Source: Notolepis coatsorum (taxonomy: Eukaryota > Chordata > Actinopteri > Aulopiformes > Paralepididae). From it: 64,000 nt of DNA. The stretch spans positions 73,117,520-73,181,519 of the forward strand of contig OZ020589.1 of assembly GCA_963971535.1 (NCBI GenBank). The letters are read 5' to 3'. Positions 36,101 to 50,000 of the stretch are shown one piece after another (position 1 is the first letter of the stretch; each line of letters starts with the position of its first letter). A model generated the notes under the pieces. The model was given only the letters and a program-made list of their open reading frames with translations, was not told the DNA's origin and searched no databases. The position numbers and the translations under genes were made by a program.

Positions 36101-37939
36101 TGAAAATGGATGAGAAAAAAAAACTCCGGAATCCACATTTGACTTCTCACGCATGTAACCGGAGCCAATCAGATTCATTCTGGACCCTCAGCACAGCGTG
36201 TAATATGTGTTTTACAGTATACGCGTGGGATCAATAAAATGATCTATTTTTGTAATGGCGATCAGGAATTGGAATAATCCATTTGGATACCATCTGATCT
36301 CAGGTAAGGAGATTATTTACTATTACTATTTGACCAGTTTTAGGATAATCAGACCCGTTTTCACGGAGATATAAGCTTTTCCCCTATAATGTGATATGGC
36401 TGTTTGACTGTAAGAGCGATCAGGAACTGAGAGAATCGATTTTCAGCGCGCGGCACCAGCGTGCACACGTACACATACCATCGATAATCTAGCGTTTATT
36501 TGAAAACGATTCATAAATAGGCCGAAAAATGACAACGTTCTAGAATATTACAGTACAGGGCGATCATCATGGAATCTTTGTTTTTTCCGTGAAAACGAGG
36601 GCTTTTCAAAATGCTATAAAACGGAAATCCGATAAAAAAACAATCCGCTTCGACAATGTTGACTGGAAATGAGTCATTGATAATGCGACGGGCAGATTAG
36701 ACACAGCCATAATTTAAAACATAGATTAGGCGATATTAATGCTAACATTGAAGTGGATGGTGGGCATTCAAGCACTAAATGTGCGCCCCCTGCTGGGCAC
36801 TGAAAGTGTTAATGCAACAAACGTGTGCTATAAGTATAATAAATCGCAAATTACTTTGGGTATGCAATTGTCAGGTGTTTTATGCTAAATGTGGGGTATG
36901 CTTGGGGATATATAAAACGTTATACACTGCGTTATCTTCATTTTAAGGGTAAATAGGTTGTGCAGCTCCCTGAGCATTTTATTTTGTGGGACTTTTGGCT
37001 CTTTTGATAGTAAAGGTTGCCGACCCCTGGGTTAATCAGATGTTTTTTTCATAGCGATCACAACGCGTCTGTGTGTGAGCGTGTATGACGTTAGCGCTGA
37101 CCAGGTCATGGATAATAGATTTTTCAGCCCGCTTCTCTAGCATGCATAAGTACACATATACTATCGATAATCTAGCGTTTATTTGAAAACTATTCATAAA
37201 TCAGCCGAAAAATTACAACGTGTTGTGTATTCCACTAAAGGGTTATTATCGCGGAATCGCTCTGAAATTACTAGAACTCTCCGAAACTATACTCGTATTC
37301 AAAACGGTATAAAACGGAAATGTACCAATGAAAAAACAATACGTTTCATACATGTTGACTGCAAGCAAGTAATTGATAAGCGAGGGGTGTTTTAGACCCA
37401 TAATTTAAGATATAGTTTAAGCGTTCGCAAATATCCCCGACCTCCCATTGACTAAAGCGCTGGCACTCAAGGGGTTATCTGGTATAAGGGGCATGGCACT
37501 CAATGCGTTAACAAGTGTGTATTGAGCTTTATACAACGGCATGCAAATTTCTCGATTCTGATTGGCTGAAACAGTCCATTTACACGTATGTATCCTTCAC
37601 AATCCACGCTCCTGGTCCCAGGACCCGCCCACAACTGAATCACATCACTCCGCCGGATCACTCCGTCGGAAAAAACAAGATGGCGGACAATAATCTTTAA
37701 CAAATGGATATGTTGATAGCTTCATAACGACTAAATATAAAGCGATTCTGTCAAGGGGAATGTGTTAGTATTTTAAACAATGTTGGATGATGTAATTGAT
37801 GGGTCTTGACTCAATCTAGAACAAAAGAAAAATCGCGGATTGATTGATAGATTAATTGATTGATTTAAATTTCTTCCTTCCTACTTTCCGACTGCAGCGT
37901 TCTCTCTCACACTGTCCAACGCTGGCGTACCCACAAACA

Positions 37940-37980
<41 letters not shown>

Positions 37981-38004
37981 ACACACACGCACACACACAC
38001 TGTG

Positions 38005-38035
<31 letters not shown>

Positions 38036-41000
38036 CTCCTGTCTGCAACAGCGGGGGAGTCAGACTGAGAGAGAAGCAGCGCTGTTTTAAGTGAGCATGG
38101 TCTATTGAATTGATTGATTGGTTGATTGCTAATTTTATTACTGTACCCCTGGTTTCCAACTGGTTAAGTTTAGGCTAAAAGAAATAAATAAAAAAATAGG
38201 GCGAAGAAAACGTTTTTTTCCTATAGGGCAAAGAAAACGTTTTAATAAATTTTCAATCAATCATTCCAATAATACACAGTTGGATGTGTTAGTTGGTTGG
38301 ATGCACTTCAAGCTGCTTCCACATGAGGCAACTTCTCTCAATCATTCCAATAATACACAGTTGGATGTGTTAGTTTGGTTGGATGCACTTCAAGCTGCTT
38401 CCACATGGAGTTGTGGGAACTACTTTTTCTGGCGGATGGTTTTTTCAATAAATCTTCGATTAATGTGTGTTTATTGTATAGAAATAAGGTTGGATGAATC
38501 TGGCAGTTGTATAAAAGCTTTACACCACGTGCAGTCGTGATTTGTGACCAATAAACCATGCCTAGGGGGGTCTAACGACCCTCGGCTGCGCCTCGGGCCT
38601 AACAACCACCCCTAGGCATGGTTTATTGGTCACAAACCACTCCTGCGTGTGATGTAATGCTTAAGTACTGTACCCATTCTGCAATCTGTTAATAAAACTT
38701 TCAATCAATCAAAACTCTAAGCCAATCTGCACACATAGGCCTGGATTGTTTTTATTTCTGTTAGCGCCGCGGATATAAGAAAGAGGTCTAGCTGAGGCAT
38801 GATTGTTTTGTTGAACATTTGTATTTCACAGGAGAGAAACTGTATTCAAAGAAAGCTATTAAAATAGTATTTGAATCTAAATATACTTTGTGTTGATTTT
38901 ACATTAATTCCATGATTTTACTCAAGTAAATATCTGTTACAAGCTTCGGTCTTAAGTAGAAAAATGTGATTTTTAATCTAGATTAATTACAGAAAATTGA
39001 GATTAGTTAATTTCTTTTAATGTATTGACACAGCACAAATTTTTTTATGATCTCCTTTTCTTACACAGTACCGTATATTTGTATGTCTTGCATGTCATAA
39101 ATGTCTTGAAAATAGAGGGCCCTTATGTAAACAAGACAAAAGTATTTTTCTGGTCTTCATCCTCTTGGCATTTGTTAGTATTGAGCTGTACTGTATTGTA
39201 CCCATTCTGCAATCTGTTAAAGTGTTCAATCAATCAAGCACAAAGTCAGCAGCATCATAGGAGCTTTGCGATAAAAAGTAATCCATTGATCGTTCCAAAG
39301 TTTAACTTTCTTTACCAATTACTGCAATTAGGGATGCCCCGATCGATCGGCCACCGATCGTTATCGGCCGATAATCAGTATAAATATGCGATCGGTGATA
39401 ATGCTTTATTTTCGCCGATCGTCAAAACGGATCTCACTCGCTGAGTTCTGTCTCAGACACCGGGAGCTGCACACAGTGCTGCGCGTCTGCTCCTCCTCCA
39501 GCTCCTCCCGCACGCATGTAAACACGGGTCTAGTCTAGTCTAGTGGGACGGGACCTCCATGAGCTAACGTTAGCTACCGTTACAAAATGACCCAGTCAAC
39601 TATTCACTTTTAGTTTAATACATGATGAGGCATTGTCTAACTGAACGGTATCTAGCCGGCTAGCTACTGATAGCTCCTGATATCAACAAATGCTCCAGCA
39701 ATAGTCTAGTTATCTAGTACTAGTGTATGATACCTCTGTTAGCTCACGTTAGCTTAGCTCACTGTTCAAAACGAAATGTCCCATTCAACTAAATAGTTCA
39801 CTGAGGCGTTGTCTTAACGTTATATTTCCGGCTAGCAGTAGCTACAGACAGCTCCTGATATCAATGTCTTATAACACTCATTCGATGCATATTCGAAGCC
39901 CGGCTTGCGTCGCAGTCACTAACGGGGATAGCTGAGGGAGTAGGGTATATCTGCAGAGCCTAGGGTAAATCTGCAGAGCCGAATGTGATTTGATCAAAGC
40001 AGAGTACACACAGACAGTGGAGATAGCGAGCATTTTGACTTGTTGCGTGGTGGCGTTGTCTCGCAGATAATACAACTACAAGTCTAATTATATAATATAT
40101 ATATTTTATAATTTTTTTTTTTTTTTTTTATTAATCAAAAACAATCGGTATCGGCCGATATGGCTCAAGACAATCGGTGATCGGTATCGGTGGCAAAAAA
40201 CGTGATCGGGGCATCCCTAACTGCAATACCTCCAATCTCTAGACCCCAAATATAATATTACCTCACTTTTCCAGGTATAACTTACTACTATAGCTGAATT
40301 CACTGATTGCACCAAGCTCCTCCCTTGTAAGTCACCTCCCTAAGAGACCTTTGCTCAACTAGGCCTACAAATTAATTCAAAAGTGCTTTACAAAGTAGGG
40401 TGGAAATTGCCTCCTTCCCTACCACTGTGTAGCACCCAACCTTGGAATACACAGGCTCAATGGCTGCCATACACTGGCACCAGGCACACAATACACTACA
40501 CAATGACTGAAAGCTCAGGAGACAAAGATTGACAATTAAGGGGAAGGATGATGTCAGCCACCTGATCTGGGAATTTGGTACAGTGTCCCCATCACCCCAA
40601 CAGGGCAATAGACCTGTCGCTAAACCACGCCCCAAAATAGAATTTGTCCAATCATATCACAGCAAAAATCATCGCTGCAGAAAACTCAGTCAACAGCAGA
40701 AAAGCCATTTGTGGCGCATCAAACCAGACGGCTGTGATCAAAACCACTGTGTAAGAGTTCAGTTTATATGTTATTATCTACCTAATATCCAATGGTGAAA
40801 CGCTGTGCGTGGGGTACCTGTAATTCGGACACCAGGTACCCTGAAAGACTGGATGGAGGAGTATATTTCATACCTTTCCCGAAGCCCAAACGAAAACTAG
40901 AGAAATGCAAGCGATGGATTATGTTGCGTCGTCGACCACATAAACAACTGAATGTGAAGACCATTACCAAGGACACTTATGTTTGCTCAAAGGTAAGGTC

Positions 41001-44000
41001 AATTCATAAAGACATAATATTTGACGGCATTTATTAGAAACGTAGACCAAACTATTAGTTTGCTAACGTTTGACTTTGACTGCGAACTAGCCATCGTATA
41101 TCCAGCCCAGTTAGCTAACGTTAGCTGCCAACATGTAACGATACCGCAGATATTTCTGCATCATAAGGTTAGCTTTCTGCATCATAACGTGAGCCTTCTG
41201 TATCATAAGGTTAGCTTTCTGCATCATAACGTGAGCCTTCTGTATCATAAGGTTAGCTTTCTGCATCATAACGTCAGCAACGTTACCGCAAGCCAGGTGC
41301 ATAACAGTGGAAATGATGACCAACAAGGACAGTTATAGTCAGGGGAGGAAACTAACTTTTTGGCTTACCAGCCAACTGGCAAGTATCTGATTTTTTTTAC
41401 CAGCCAAACAGATTTTTTACGAGACAAAAAAAATCGCTAATTGTGATAATTACTTCTTTGTACGTCTTCGTCTAAATTGATTTTCAATCATAGTAAATTA
41501 ATCACACTGTCTCTACTCTTCAAAATATTACATAATTAAATCACATATTAACATGAAAGAGGGAACTATTCTGGACTGGGTTGGGCTGAACTGGGCAGTG
41601 AAAGATGCTGGGTTGGGCTGGTCTAGGTTATACTGAATGATGAATTGAAAATGGGGGACCCTGATGTAAACAAGACGAAAGTCTTTCTCTGGTCTGCATC
41701 CCCTTAACAATTGCATGTATTGAGCCGTACTGTACTGTACCCATTCTGCAATCTGTTAAATAAAGTTTTCATTCATCACAGCTCAACTACTAGGAATGTG
41801 TGTCTGACTCTTAAGTGCAGGAAATATTCATCAGAAAGGGGGGACATGATGGAGGGAATGGAAAGAGCAGGTTTGACAGGAGCAGGGTTGAAGGGCATAT
41901 TGCCGTGTGGAGGAAGTGGACAAGGCATTAAGCAAACAGGACTGAAATGGGGGACCCTGATGTAAACAAGACGAAAGTCCTTCTCTGGTCTGCATCCCCT
42001 TAACAATTGTGTGTATTGAGCTGTACTGTATTGTACCCATTCTGCAATCTGTTAATAAAGTTTTCAATCAATCAATCAATACTGGGTTGGGCAGTGAAAG
42101 AACCAAGCATTTCACTGTAATGTAATAGCTAAATAAAACAACTTGAACTTGACTTGTTACATTTGCACTCTGGTTGTATGCCAAATGTATTCTGGTTGTA
42201 CTGTACTTGTGCTGTAAGATGACAATACATTGGAACCGAATCGACAACGCTAGGGGTTCAGCAGGTGTATTCTGAATGCCAAGTATGACAACATCACCGT
42301 TGTGAAGGGCATATGGGCGAGTGGTGAATTGATATGGGGGGAAACCCGGTAATAATAAAATGTCACTCGGCTGCATTTAAGCAAAGCCGCTCAGTATAGT
42401 CGTCCACTATGTTGAATGCGCGTTATGGTAGCTTGTTACATGCTAGGTAGCTAGCCGGCTAATGCTGGTTGACTTGTCATTCTCATCCGACTCGAATGAG
42501 ACGCGTCGCGTGCCGTTGTTCGCCCCCATGTCAGACCGCACTGATATCCGAAAGCGACGACTCTACATGCAATTATTTTCATCCACTGATGTGTTTTTGT
42601 AAGTTTGTCTACGTTGTCAAGCCGGCTGCCGGTGGCAGGAGTTTGTAGGTCTGCGCGCAGTGGTCTGTCCACTTCCGCTAGATGGGCGGCGTCTTCTAGA
42701 AAATGAGTGTTCATTGGAGGAGCTTAGAGCGCATCTGTACAACGATGATGTTCATTGGTTATGGTCTGATTATTATGTGGCGCAAATGGGAGGAATCAAG
42801 GGGGAGTCAGAGTTCGGTTTGTGCCAGTGAGCGAATCAGCAGATTGCAGAATGATTTTTTTGTTTTGTTTTGTAATTACTAGTACTCGCCAGACTGGCGA
42901 GTGCTCTTCATGAATTACTCGCCAAACGTAAAAAATACTCGCAATTGGCGAGTAAAGTGGCCTAATTTCCTCCCCTGGTTATAGTTATAGATGTAATGTA
43001 GTGACCACCATTGATAGTATAAAGAACTGGCTAGTATAAAGAACTGGCTAACAGACAACAGAATACTAATAACATGAATACTACTACATACAACAGAATA
43101 CTAATAACATGAATACTACTACATGCACTAAGAATGCTCGATGCACTTCAGACGCCATAGTGCCACTTGAAACCAGTAACAACAGGGACAACGATGTAAA
43201 CAGTAAATAAGTTATAATAATAATAATAATATCCCTCTCTCCTCATTCACCTCTCCACCTCTCCCCCTCCCCTTATCCATCACCCCTCTCTCCTCCCCTC
43301 TTACTCCAGATGAGTGCCGGACTGTGGGCACCAGGCTCCCCCAATGGAAGGTGGACATTACTAGAAAGCTAAACAGAATGCTTAAATAGGAATGTTAGAG
43401 GTTCTAGAAGGTTCTACTATGACATCACCAATGTTCCAAAATGATCGGGCAGGACTAAGGTTCTAGAATGTACTGCCATGACATCACACACGTTCCAGAA
43501 TGTTCGGGCAGCACTAATTTTCTAGAATGTTCCCAACAATAGGTTTGTGGGTGAATTATGTACCATTAAAATCACTACTGTATTAAGTTTCAAAAGTAAA
43601 AGTACAGTACATATTCTATAGGGTGTTCTTGTATTTCAGTGCATTCAACCCTCGATTGACCTGAAGGTTGTTAAAGTGGTCCAGTTATGCTGCTCTGTGT
43701 CCCTCAGATTGCTGGTTTACAATGTTAAAGTACTTAATCTTCATCAACAGTTGCTGATATTGCAAATGTCAACAGACCAGGCTATTAATCCATAATGGAG
43801 GTACTAGAAGAATATAATGTTAAATTACCATAGATGTATCACAACAACACATGATATTGTTCGCTATTCCAGTTTATATCGTACATCCATTTGTGTAACT
43901 GTAAATCCATGTATATTTCTTGTATATATTAAAAATAGTGGCTATTTATGTACACTTTACTTGTGGGTTTTCTTTTCTAATCAGAGTGATCCATCTTGAG

Positions 44001-47000
44001 AATGTGTTGTATATGCATTTATTTATATTTATATTAAATATAACTTATACTTAGTGTTATAAGAAAATCTATGTCCTGACCTGTACCCATTTACTGTGAT
44101 TTACAGGTATTTTGGTAAATGGTAAATGGCTGTATTTATATAGCGCTTTTATCCAAAGCGCTTTACAATTTGTTTCTCACATCTTACCCATTCACTCACA
44201 TTCACACACAGACGGTGGAGGCAACCATGCAAGGTGCCAACCTGCTCATCAGTGTCTTGCTCAAGGACACTTCGGCACGCTGCCCGGGAGGAGCGAGAAT
44301 CAAACCGGGAACCTCCGGATTACCAGACAACTGCTCTACTCCCAAGCCACTGTGTCTATTTTATTATTAGGTATTTTTACTTTGGTCTCTATCACTATAC
44401 ATTTATAGTTAGTGTAATCAATCATTTGACCTGATGTACACTAGAATGTGCAGCATACCATTCTCTGACGTCTCACCCCTTTATGGAGGAGGATTGTTGG
44501 CAAGTGACAGCCCTCACTTTTTTCTAGTGACTAGTGACACAACTGTCGGGTCTAGCTCGTATACTGCGTTGGACCACTAGCCTTAAACTAAATGTATCAG
44601 CAATAGTAGTAATCATGGATTATCGTCATAGTTCTTGTAATCTTCAATCAAGTCAACTGTAAGTAATGCGACGTTATCTATAGCTAATGCTTGCATCACC
44701 ATGGAGGTCTAAGGTAAATGTGTATCTCATGAACATACTTTTCCACTGCATATTGTAACCCTCTCTGTCTGCTTCTAGATGAAATATTTGTGTTATCTTT
44801 AAAAAACAGGTCTATTACCTGCTGTGGTAAATCTCCCGCGGCCTAGCCCCTTTCGTGACTGTGAAGCAAGGCTTGCATCACAGTCAGGAAAGGAGCTGCC
44901 TGCAGCCATCGTCAACGAGAGTCATTCACGGTCGGCTTAGCTTGTCCGAGGTTTAAAAGGGGGCGTGGTTTAGCGACAGGTCTATTGTTACTGCCAAGTC
45001 CAGAGGACAGAGTGCTCCCTGCTGGACAACACAACCACTTTCTGACAACCACCCAACTGGGGCTCGAACCTGTGATCATCCGATCATGAGCCCAGAGCCC
45101 TACCCATGTAGCCTGGCTGCTGGTCAGGATAAGTGATTATAATGTCTCTAACATGCTTTTAACATTACCTTGATGAAGGAGTCATCTTTGGTACATCCAT
45201 GCTTCACTGGTCCATCCATCCTTCCATCTGAAAAATAAAGTCAGATATTCACACATGCATACAATTGCATGTGCACACACACAACAGTTTATGCATTGTG
45301 AGGACATTTCACAAGACTCCCCTTGTGAAAATTCCCTACCTCCTTACCTTAACTATTACAACTACATGCTTAACCATACACTTATCCTAAAAAGGGACGC
45401 ACTAACCCGAGTACCTGGGCTTTGGGTATCAGCCAATACAGAGTACCGATCCAATCAATTACTTTTAATGCAGTGGTTCTCAAACCTTTTCATGTAAAGG
45501 ACCCCAAATAGACACATAATACACCACAGACACCCATTTCATAACATTATGTCCCAGGTTCCCCCATCAGACAAGATGTTAGGGAATTCTGGAATAATTC
45601 ATATCCAACAGTCTATATTGTAGGTGGGGAGATAACAGAGGAGTGAAACATATGATCAGAATAATCAGTCTTACACATTCTCTCATTGAGCTATACTTTT
45701 AGTGAATAAGGTTTTAGGGCAACAGTGGCTCAGGAGGATGTAGAGCAGTCATCTGGTAATCTGGAGGTTCCCGGTTCGATTCCCACTCCTCCCGGGCAGC
45801 ATGTCGAAGTGTCCATGAGCAAGACACTTAACCCCTAATTTCTCTCGATGAGCAGGTTGGCACCTTGCGTGGTTGCCTCAGTCATCGGTGTGTGAATGTG
45901 CGAGTGAAAATGTGAGGAACAAATTGTAAAGCGATATATATATATATGCACCATTTACCATTTTAGAACCGTGGGGGTCCCTGGGCACCACATTGAGAAC
46001 CATTGTTTTAACAGTATAGACTTGGGAAATGTTTGAGTCATTGGACAAAAACTTAGATACAATAAATATCCCCATTAGAGAGAGCCAACGTGTCAAAAGT
46101 GTAGCAAATCAAGTCACTTTATGGTAGACGCGTTTCTTGGCATCAAGTTTTTTAAATTTTTTTATCTGGGAAATTCGTCTAGGGATGTCCGATATTATCG
46201 GCCTACAGATATTATCTGCCGATATTGGCATTAAAATGTGATATCGGAAAATATCAATCGTTTTTCTTTTTTTTTTTACATTTCTATAACCTTTATTTAC
46301 CCAGGCAAGCAAGTAAGAACAAATTCTGATTTTATTTATTGTCAAAAGTATGCATAATGTTGTGTTAATTCCACAATTAACAATGTAATGTTAATTACCT
46401 GAAATGATTCAGTTTTTTTGGGGGGGGGAAATCCTGCATATATCGGTATCGGTTGATATCGGTATCGGAAATTAAGAGTTGGACAATATCGGTATATCGG
46501 TAAAAAAGCCAATATCGAGCATCCGATACCTATATTTGATTTTAGCCTGGTATCAGATCAATATCCGATACCGGATCAATATCCGATACCAGTATTGGTA
46601 CATCCCTACTCCCAACCCTTTTACCTTGTGGGGTCCAATGGTTCAACACACACACACACACACTCACCCAGTTCATAAAGATGTCCCTCCACATTAGCAA
46701 AGGCAATAAAGTGGAAGTTGACTTTATCGGCCTCCGGCTGTGAAAAATGACAATATTGGGATGAAACAACTGAAGGGAATGACTTCCATAAAGACTAATT
46801 AAACTGCAAAAGGGAAACATTACCATGGTTCACAGAGTCAGCAAATGTGCATTCGAGTTTGTATTATAATGAGCCTCCTCGACTTGGTATTCTCATAAAA
46901 TATTTATGACTGGAGTGAGTTTACAGACTTTTCTATTATATTAAATATGTACTAGTGTCCATTATGTGTTATATACGTTTCCACCAAGAATCCAGTGTTT

Positions 47001-50000
47001 CTAAATGTTCCATGAGTTATCTTCTAGGTGCAGACATGCATGTGTATGTATAGTTCAACATCCAGGGATCTTACCCTACACTGGCCCTGTGTGGCCACCT
47101 CATCATGAGCCTCTCGGATCGCCTGAAAAAAAAAGATGTATTAATCCAATTAGAATACAAATGACCCGATGCAACGGCACTCTGCTACTTTAAAAACTGC
47201 GCTAGGCGGCCAACAGTCGGAAGAGCCCATATTTGAAAGATAGTCAAATAAATTCAAATCAATCAACAGTCGCCCCAGAGGGTGTTTGCAACAGCAGCAG
47301 CTGCTCAAGCAGAGTGAACATTGATTGAAAACTTTATTAACAAGATTGCAGAATGGAACCCAGGTAGGTAATTTCATCTTTCCTTGTGACAATATTGTCA
47401 CCCACTGTAACTGAGAAGCCGTCGGTCTTGCTGAGTTTGTTATTTGAACAGAAGAGAATGGACTTTGTTATCGGCAAGCCGCAAACAGGAACAAGTTGCA
47501 GTCACAAGCGGACGACATGTCATTTGCATAAATTAGGAACAGTAGCGGTCCTAGTATGCTTCCTTGTGGAACACCACAGCTCACTGGGAGGGGGGGGGGG
47601 GGGGGGATAGGGTACCATTTACCTCCACCATCTGTTCTCTCCCCTCCAGGTAGGATTGTATCCAGCTCACTGATACTATCAAAACCAATTGCCAATTGCT
47701 TTTAGCTTGTCAATCAGAATGGTGTGATCGACAGTGTCGAAGGCCTTTTGTAGGTCCAGCATGACCATGCCGCAGTATTTGCCCGCGTCCACCTCGTTTG
47801 ATGTGGTCGTTCAAATAGAGAAGGCATGCGTCAGTGGAGTGGGATGTTCTGAAGCCAGATTGGAATTCGTAGATCGATTTTTTTTCCACAAGGTACTTTT
47901 CGACCTGTTCGTATACTATTTTTTCCATGACTTTCGAGATGGATGTTAGGATAGAAACAGGGCGGTAGTTGCCTGGGTCTAATTTGCTGCCCTTTTTGTG
48001 CAGGGGTGTTACTCTCACAATTTTGAAGTCCTTGGGGACGTGTCCCTGTTTTATAGAGAGGTTTATCATGTGTGCGATGACTGTGGGGTGATGGCGGCTG
48101 CCGAGTCTGAGGAATTTGGAGGGGATGTTGTCATGGCCAGTGGCCTTGTTCGGTTGGAGAGCGCTCAGTTTTTTTGAGTACCTCATCTGTTGTTACCATT
48201 TCCAGTTTGAAGTCGTCTCTGTGGACGCCTAGGTTCTTGTAGTATGCTACTATGTGTTCTACCCCATAATGCCCTGAGTGGGAGGGTAGTTTGTTTACCA
48301 GTGTTGTGGCTATGTTTGTGAAGAAAGTGTTTAAGTAATTGGCTACATCCAGCTTGTCTGTGATGAGCGTGTTGTCCGTCTTTATGTTTGAGCGAACATG
48401 ACCGAGGATAGCAGTAGAGAAGCAACGGACGGACGACAAATGGAAATGAAGGATAAACATCAGATGTGCTTTTATAAAATGGAGAGAACCGAGTGAAACG
48501 GTGTCTCTGTACCATCATGTCTTGGAGGAGCTGCACGCTATTGAGCAGATGTCGTTTTCACTGTCGCCGCTTACTCTAAACCAGTATATCAAGCACCGTT
48601 GACGCTTACTCTGAACCAGTATATCAAGCACCGTTGATGCTTACTCTGAACCAGTATATCAAGGTGAATGTGCATCACCTGTAATAAATGTAAAGTAAAG
48701 GCATAATAGTCAATTAATTAAAAACAAAACATTAAATATAGAACAGTTGTCAAGTCCCTTGTTTTGAGACCACAATTTGGACGTTTATGGCGACCCCCAG
48801 TGGATGATCAGAAAAAGTTTTAAATCAGGTTACCAATCTTAACACATTCAGTGCCAAAAGCGGAAAATTACGTGTTTGCTCAACAAGCAAAAATGAGTGC
48901 CAAAAATGAGATATTACGTTTTTGGATTGTTTGATCTTTTTACTTTGATCCCCGCTCTACAGACTTGCCCGGAGCGATTTTGGCACATCCCCACACACTA
49001 GAACTGCAATGCCGATCGACTATCACCAGGTGGCAGTATCGTCCGTGTCTGAACTGCAATGGCTTGGGGTTGATACACAGCCTCACTTTTTTTCCCCCCT
49101 TGGTAGTGGCCCCTCCTCCTGCTGGAACAGAAATTTACATTGATGCCTCGAAATTCCGTTGCCTAAGCGTATTTGACCATCGAAACGTGTAGACATATAC
49201 ACTGGTAATCGCAATGGCAATGCTATCACTTGGAATTATTCATCTTGGAATACATTCTGGCTAAGGTAAGGTACATTCTATGTCTATTTTACCGAATCTG
49301 AAACGTGCTCTTCTAACGATCACAGTTCTGTGTTTCACCGGACGAAAAACATGCTCGGCAAACACGATCACAGTTTTGAGTTAAAACGACCCCCCCCCCC
49401 CAATGATGATTTTGTGAAGGTACATATACATTTCACATACCTTTGATTTGGGAGTATTTGGGGTTTCAGGGGATCAACCAGAACGGTTTGAGTCTATTGC
49501 ACATAACCTGTTTTATCTTGTGATATATGAAAAGACTGGATTATCTTGGAAATGCAATGTTTAGCGTGTAATAAACCACAAACTACAGCGTGTGGAAACA
49601 AACTATTATTCCCATGTTGCACTACAAGTAATGTTTGTCAAAATGAGCCACACCATGTCTCCACAACTATAATACATAACACACACAGCTTCGCAAACAT
49701 AGTGAAACGACCGCGGAAACTACTATAAAGCTGGCATTCTAGCGGTAAAGATAAGCGATACGCGTGGCACGCAAAGTGTTAAGGGAAAGTTCATGATCTC
49801 ATGTCAGAAGTAAAATTCTTCCCCATGATGCATAATGTAATTGTTCAATGTATTATTCACAAAAGTATCATCGGCTATAGTAAATTAATTATAAAAAGAA
49901 AAAAAATAGTTTGGCTTATTGATGCTCAAATTAAATTTTTTACTCTATATATGCGACATCAGGTATATCCCCCGAATTCTCATTCCACCTTTTGACCATG

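Larger units (their letters stand above)
41340..42977. mobile_element. hAT element (CAGGGGAGGAAA termini), perfect 8-bp duplication
   Basis: The ends are CAGGGGAGGAAACTAAC and GGCCTAATTTCCTCCCCTG. GTTATAGT is duplicated exactly (41332-41339 and 42978-42985). The subterminal regions contain inverted TGGCGAGTA/TACCAGCCAACTGGC-type motifs. Two L2-type LINE tails (41640-41780 and 41940-42082) inserted in it. No transposase frame. Confidence 0.93.
40606..44987. mobile_element. Segment bounded by perfect 28-bp inverted repeats, carrying a THAP exon
   Basis: 40606-40633 (starting CAATAGACCTGTCGC) is the exact reverse complement of 44960-44987 (ending GCGACAGGTCTATTG). Near the left end lies a THAP zinc-finger exon oriented inward. 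Removing the nested hAT (41340-42977) leaves about 2.7 kb. The layout would fit a P-element-like DNA transposon, whose transposases start with THAP domains. However, no matching 8-bp duplication flanks the outer ends, and no transposase core was recognised. Two independent inverted insertions are the alternative. Confidence 0.55.

Noticed and set aside
40228..40605. Promoter of a THAP gene
   Set aside because: No specific promoter signal could be supported, and the left inverted repeat intervenes between this stretch and the exon.
41156..41275. Extension of the THAP protein through the tandem repeat
   Set aside because: The frame there is a by-product of the repeat period, and the exon has a good donor at 40993 before it.
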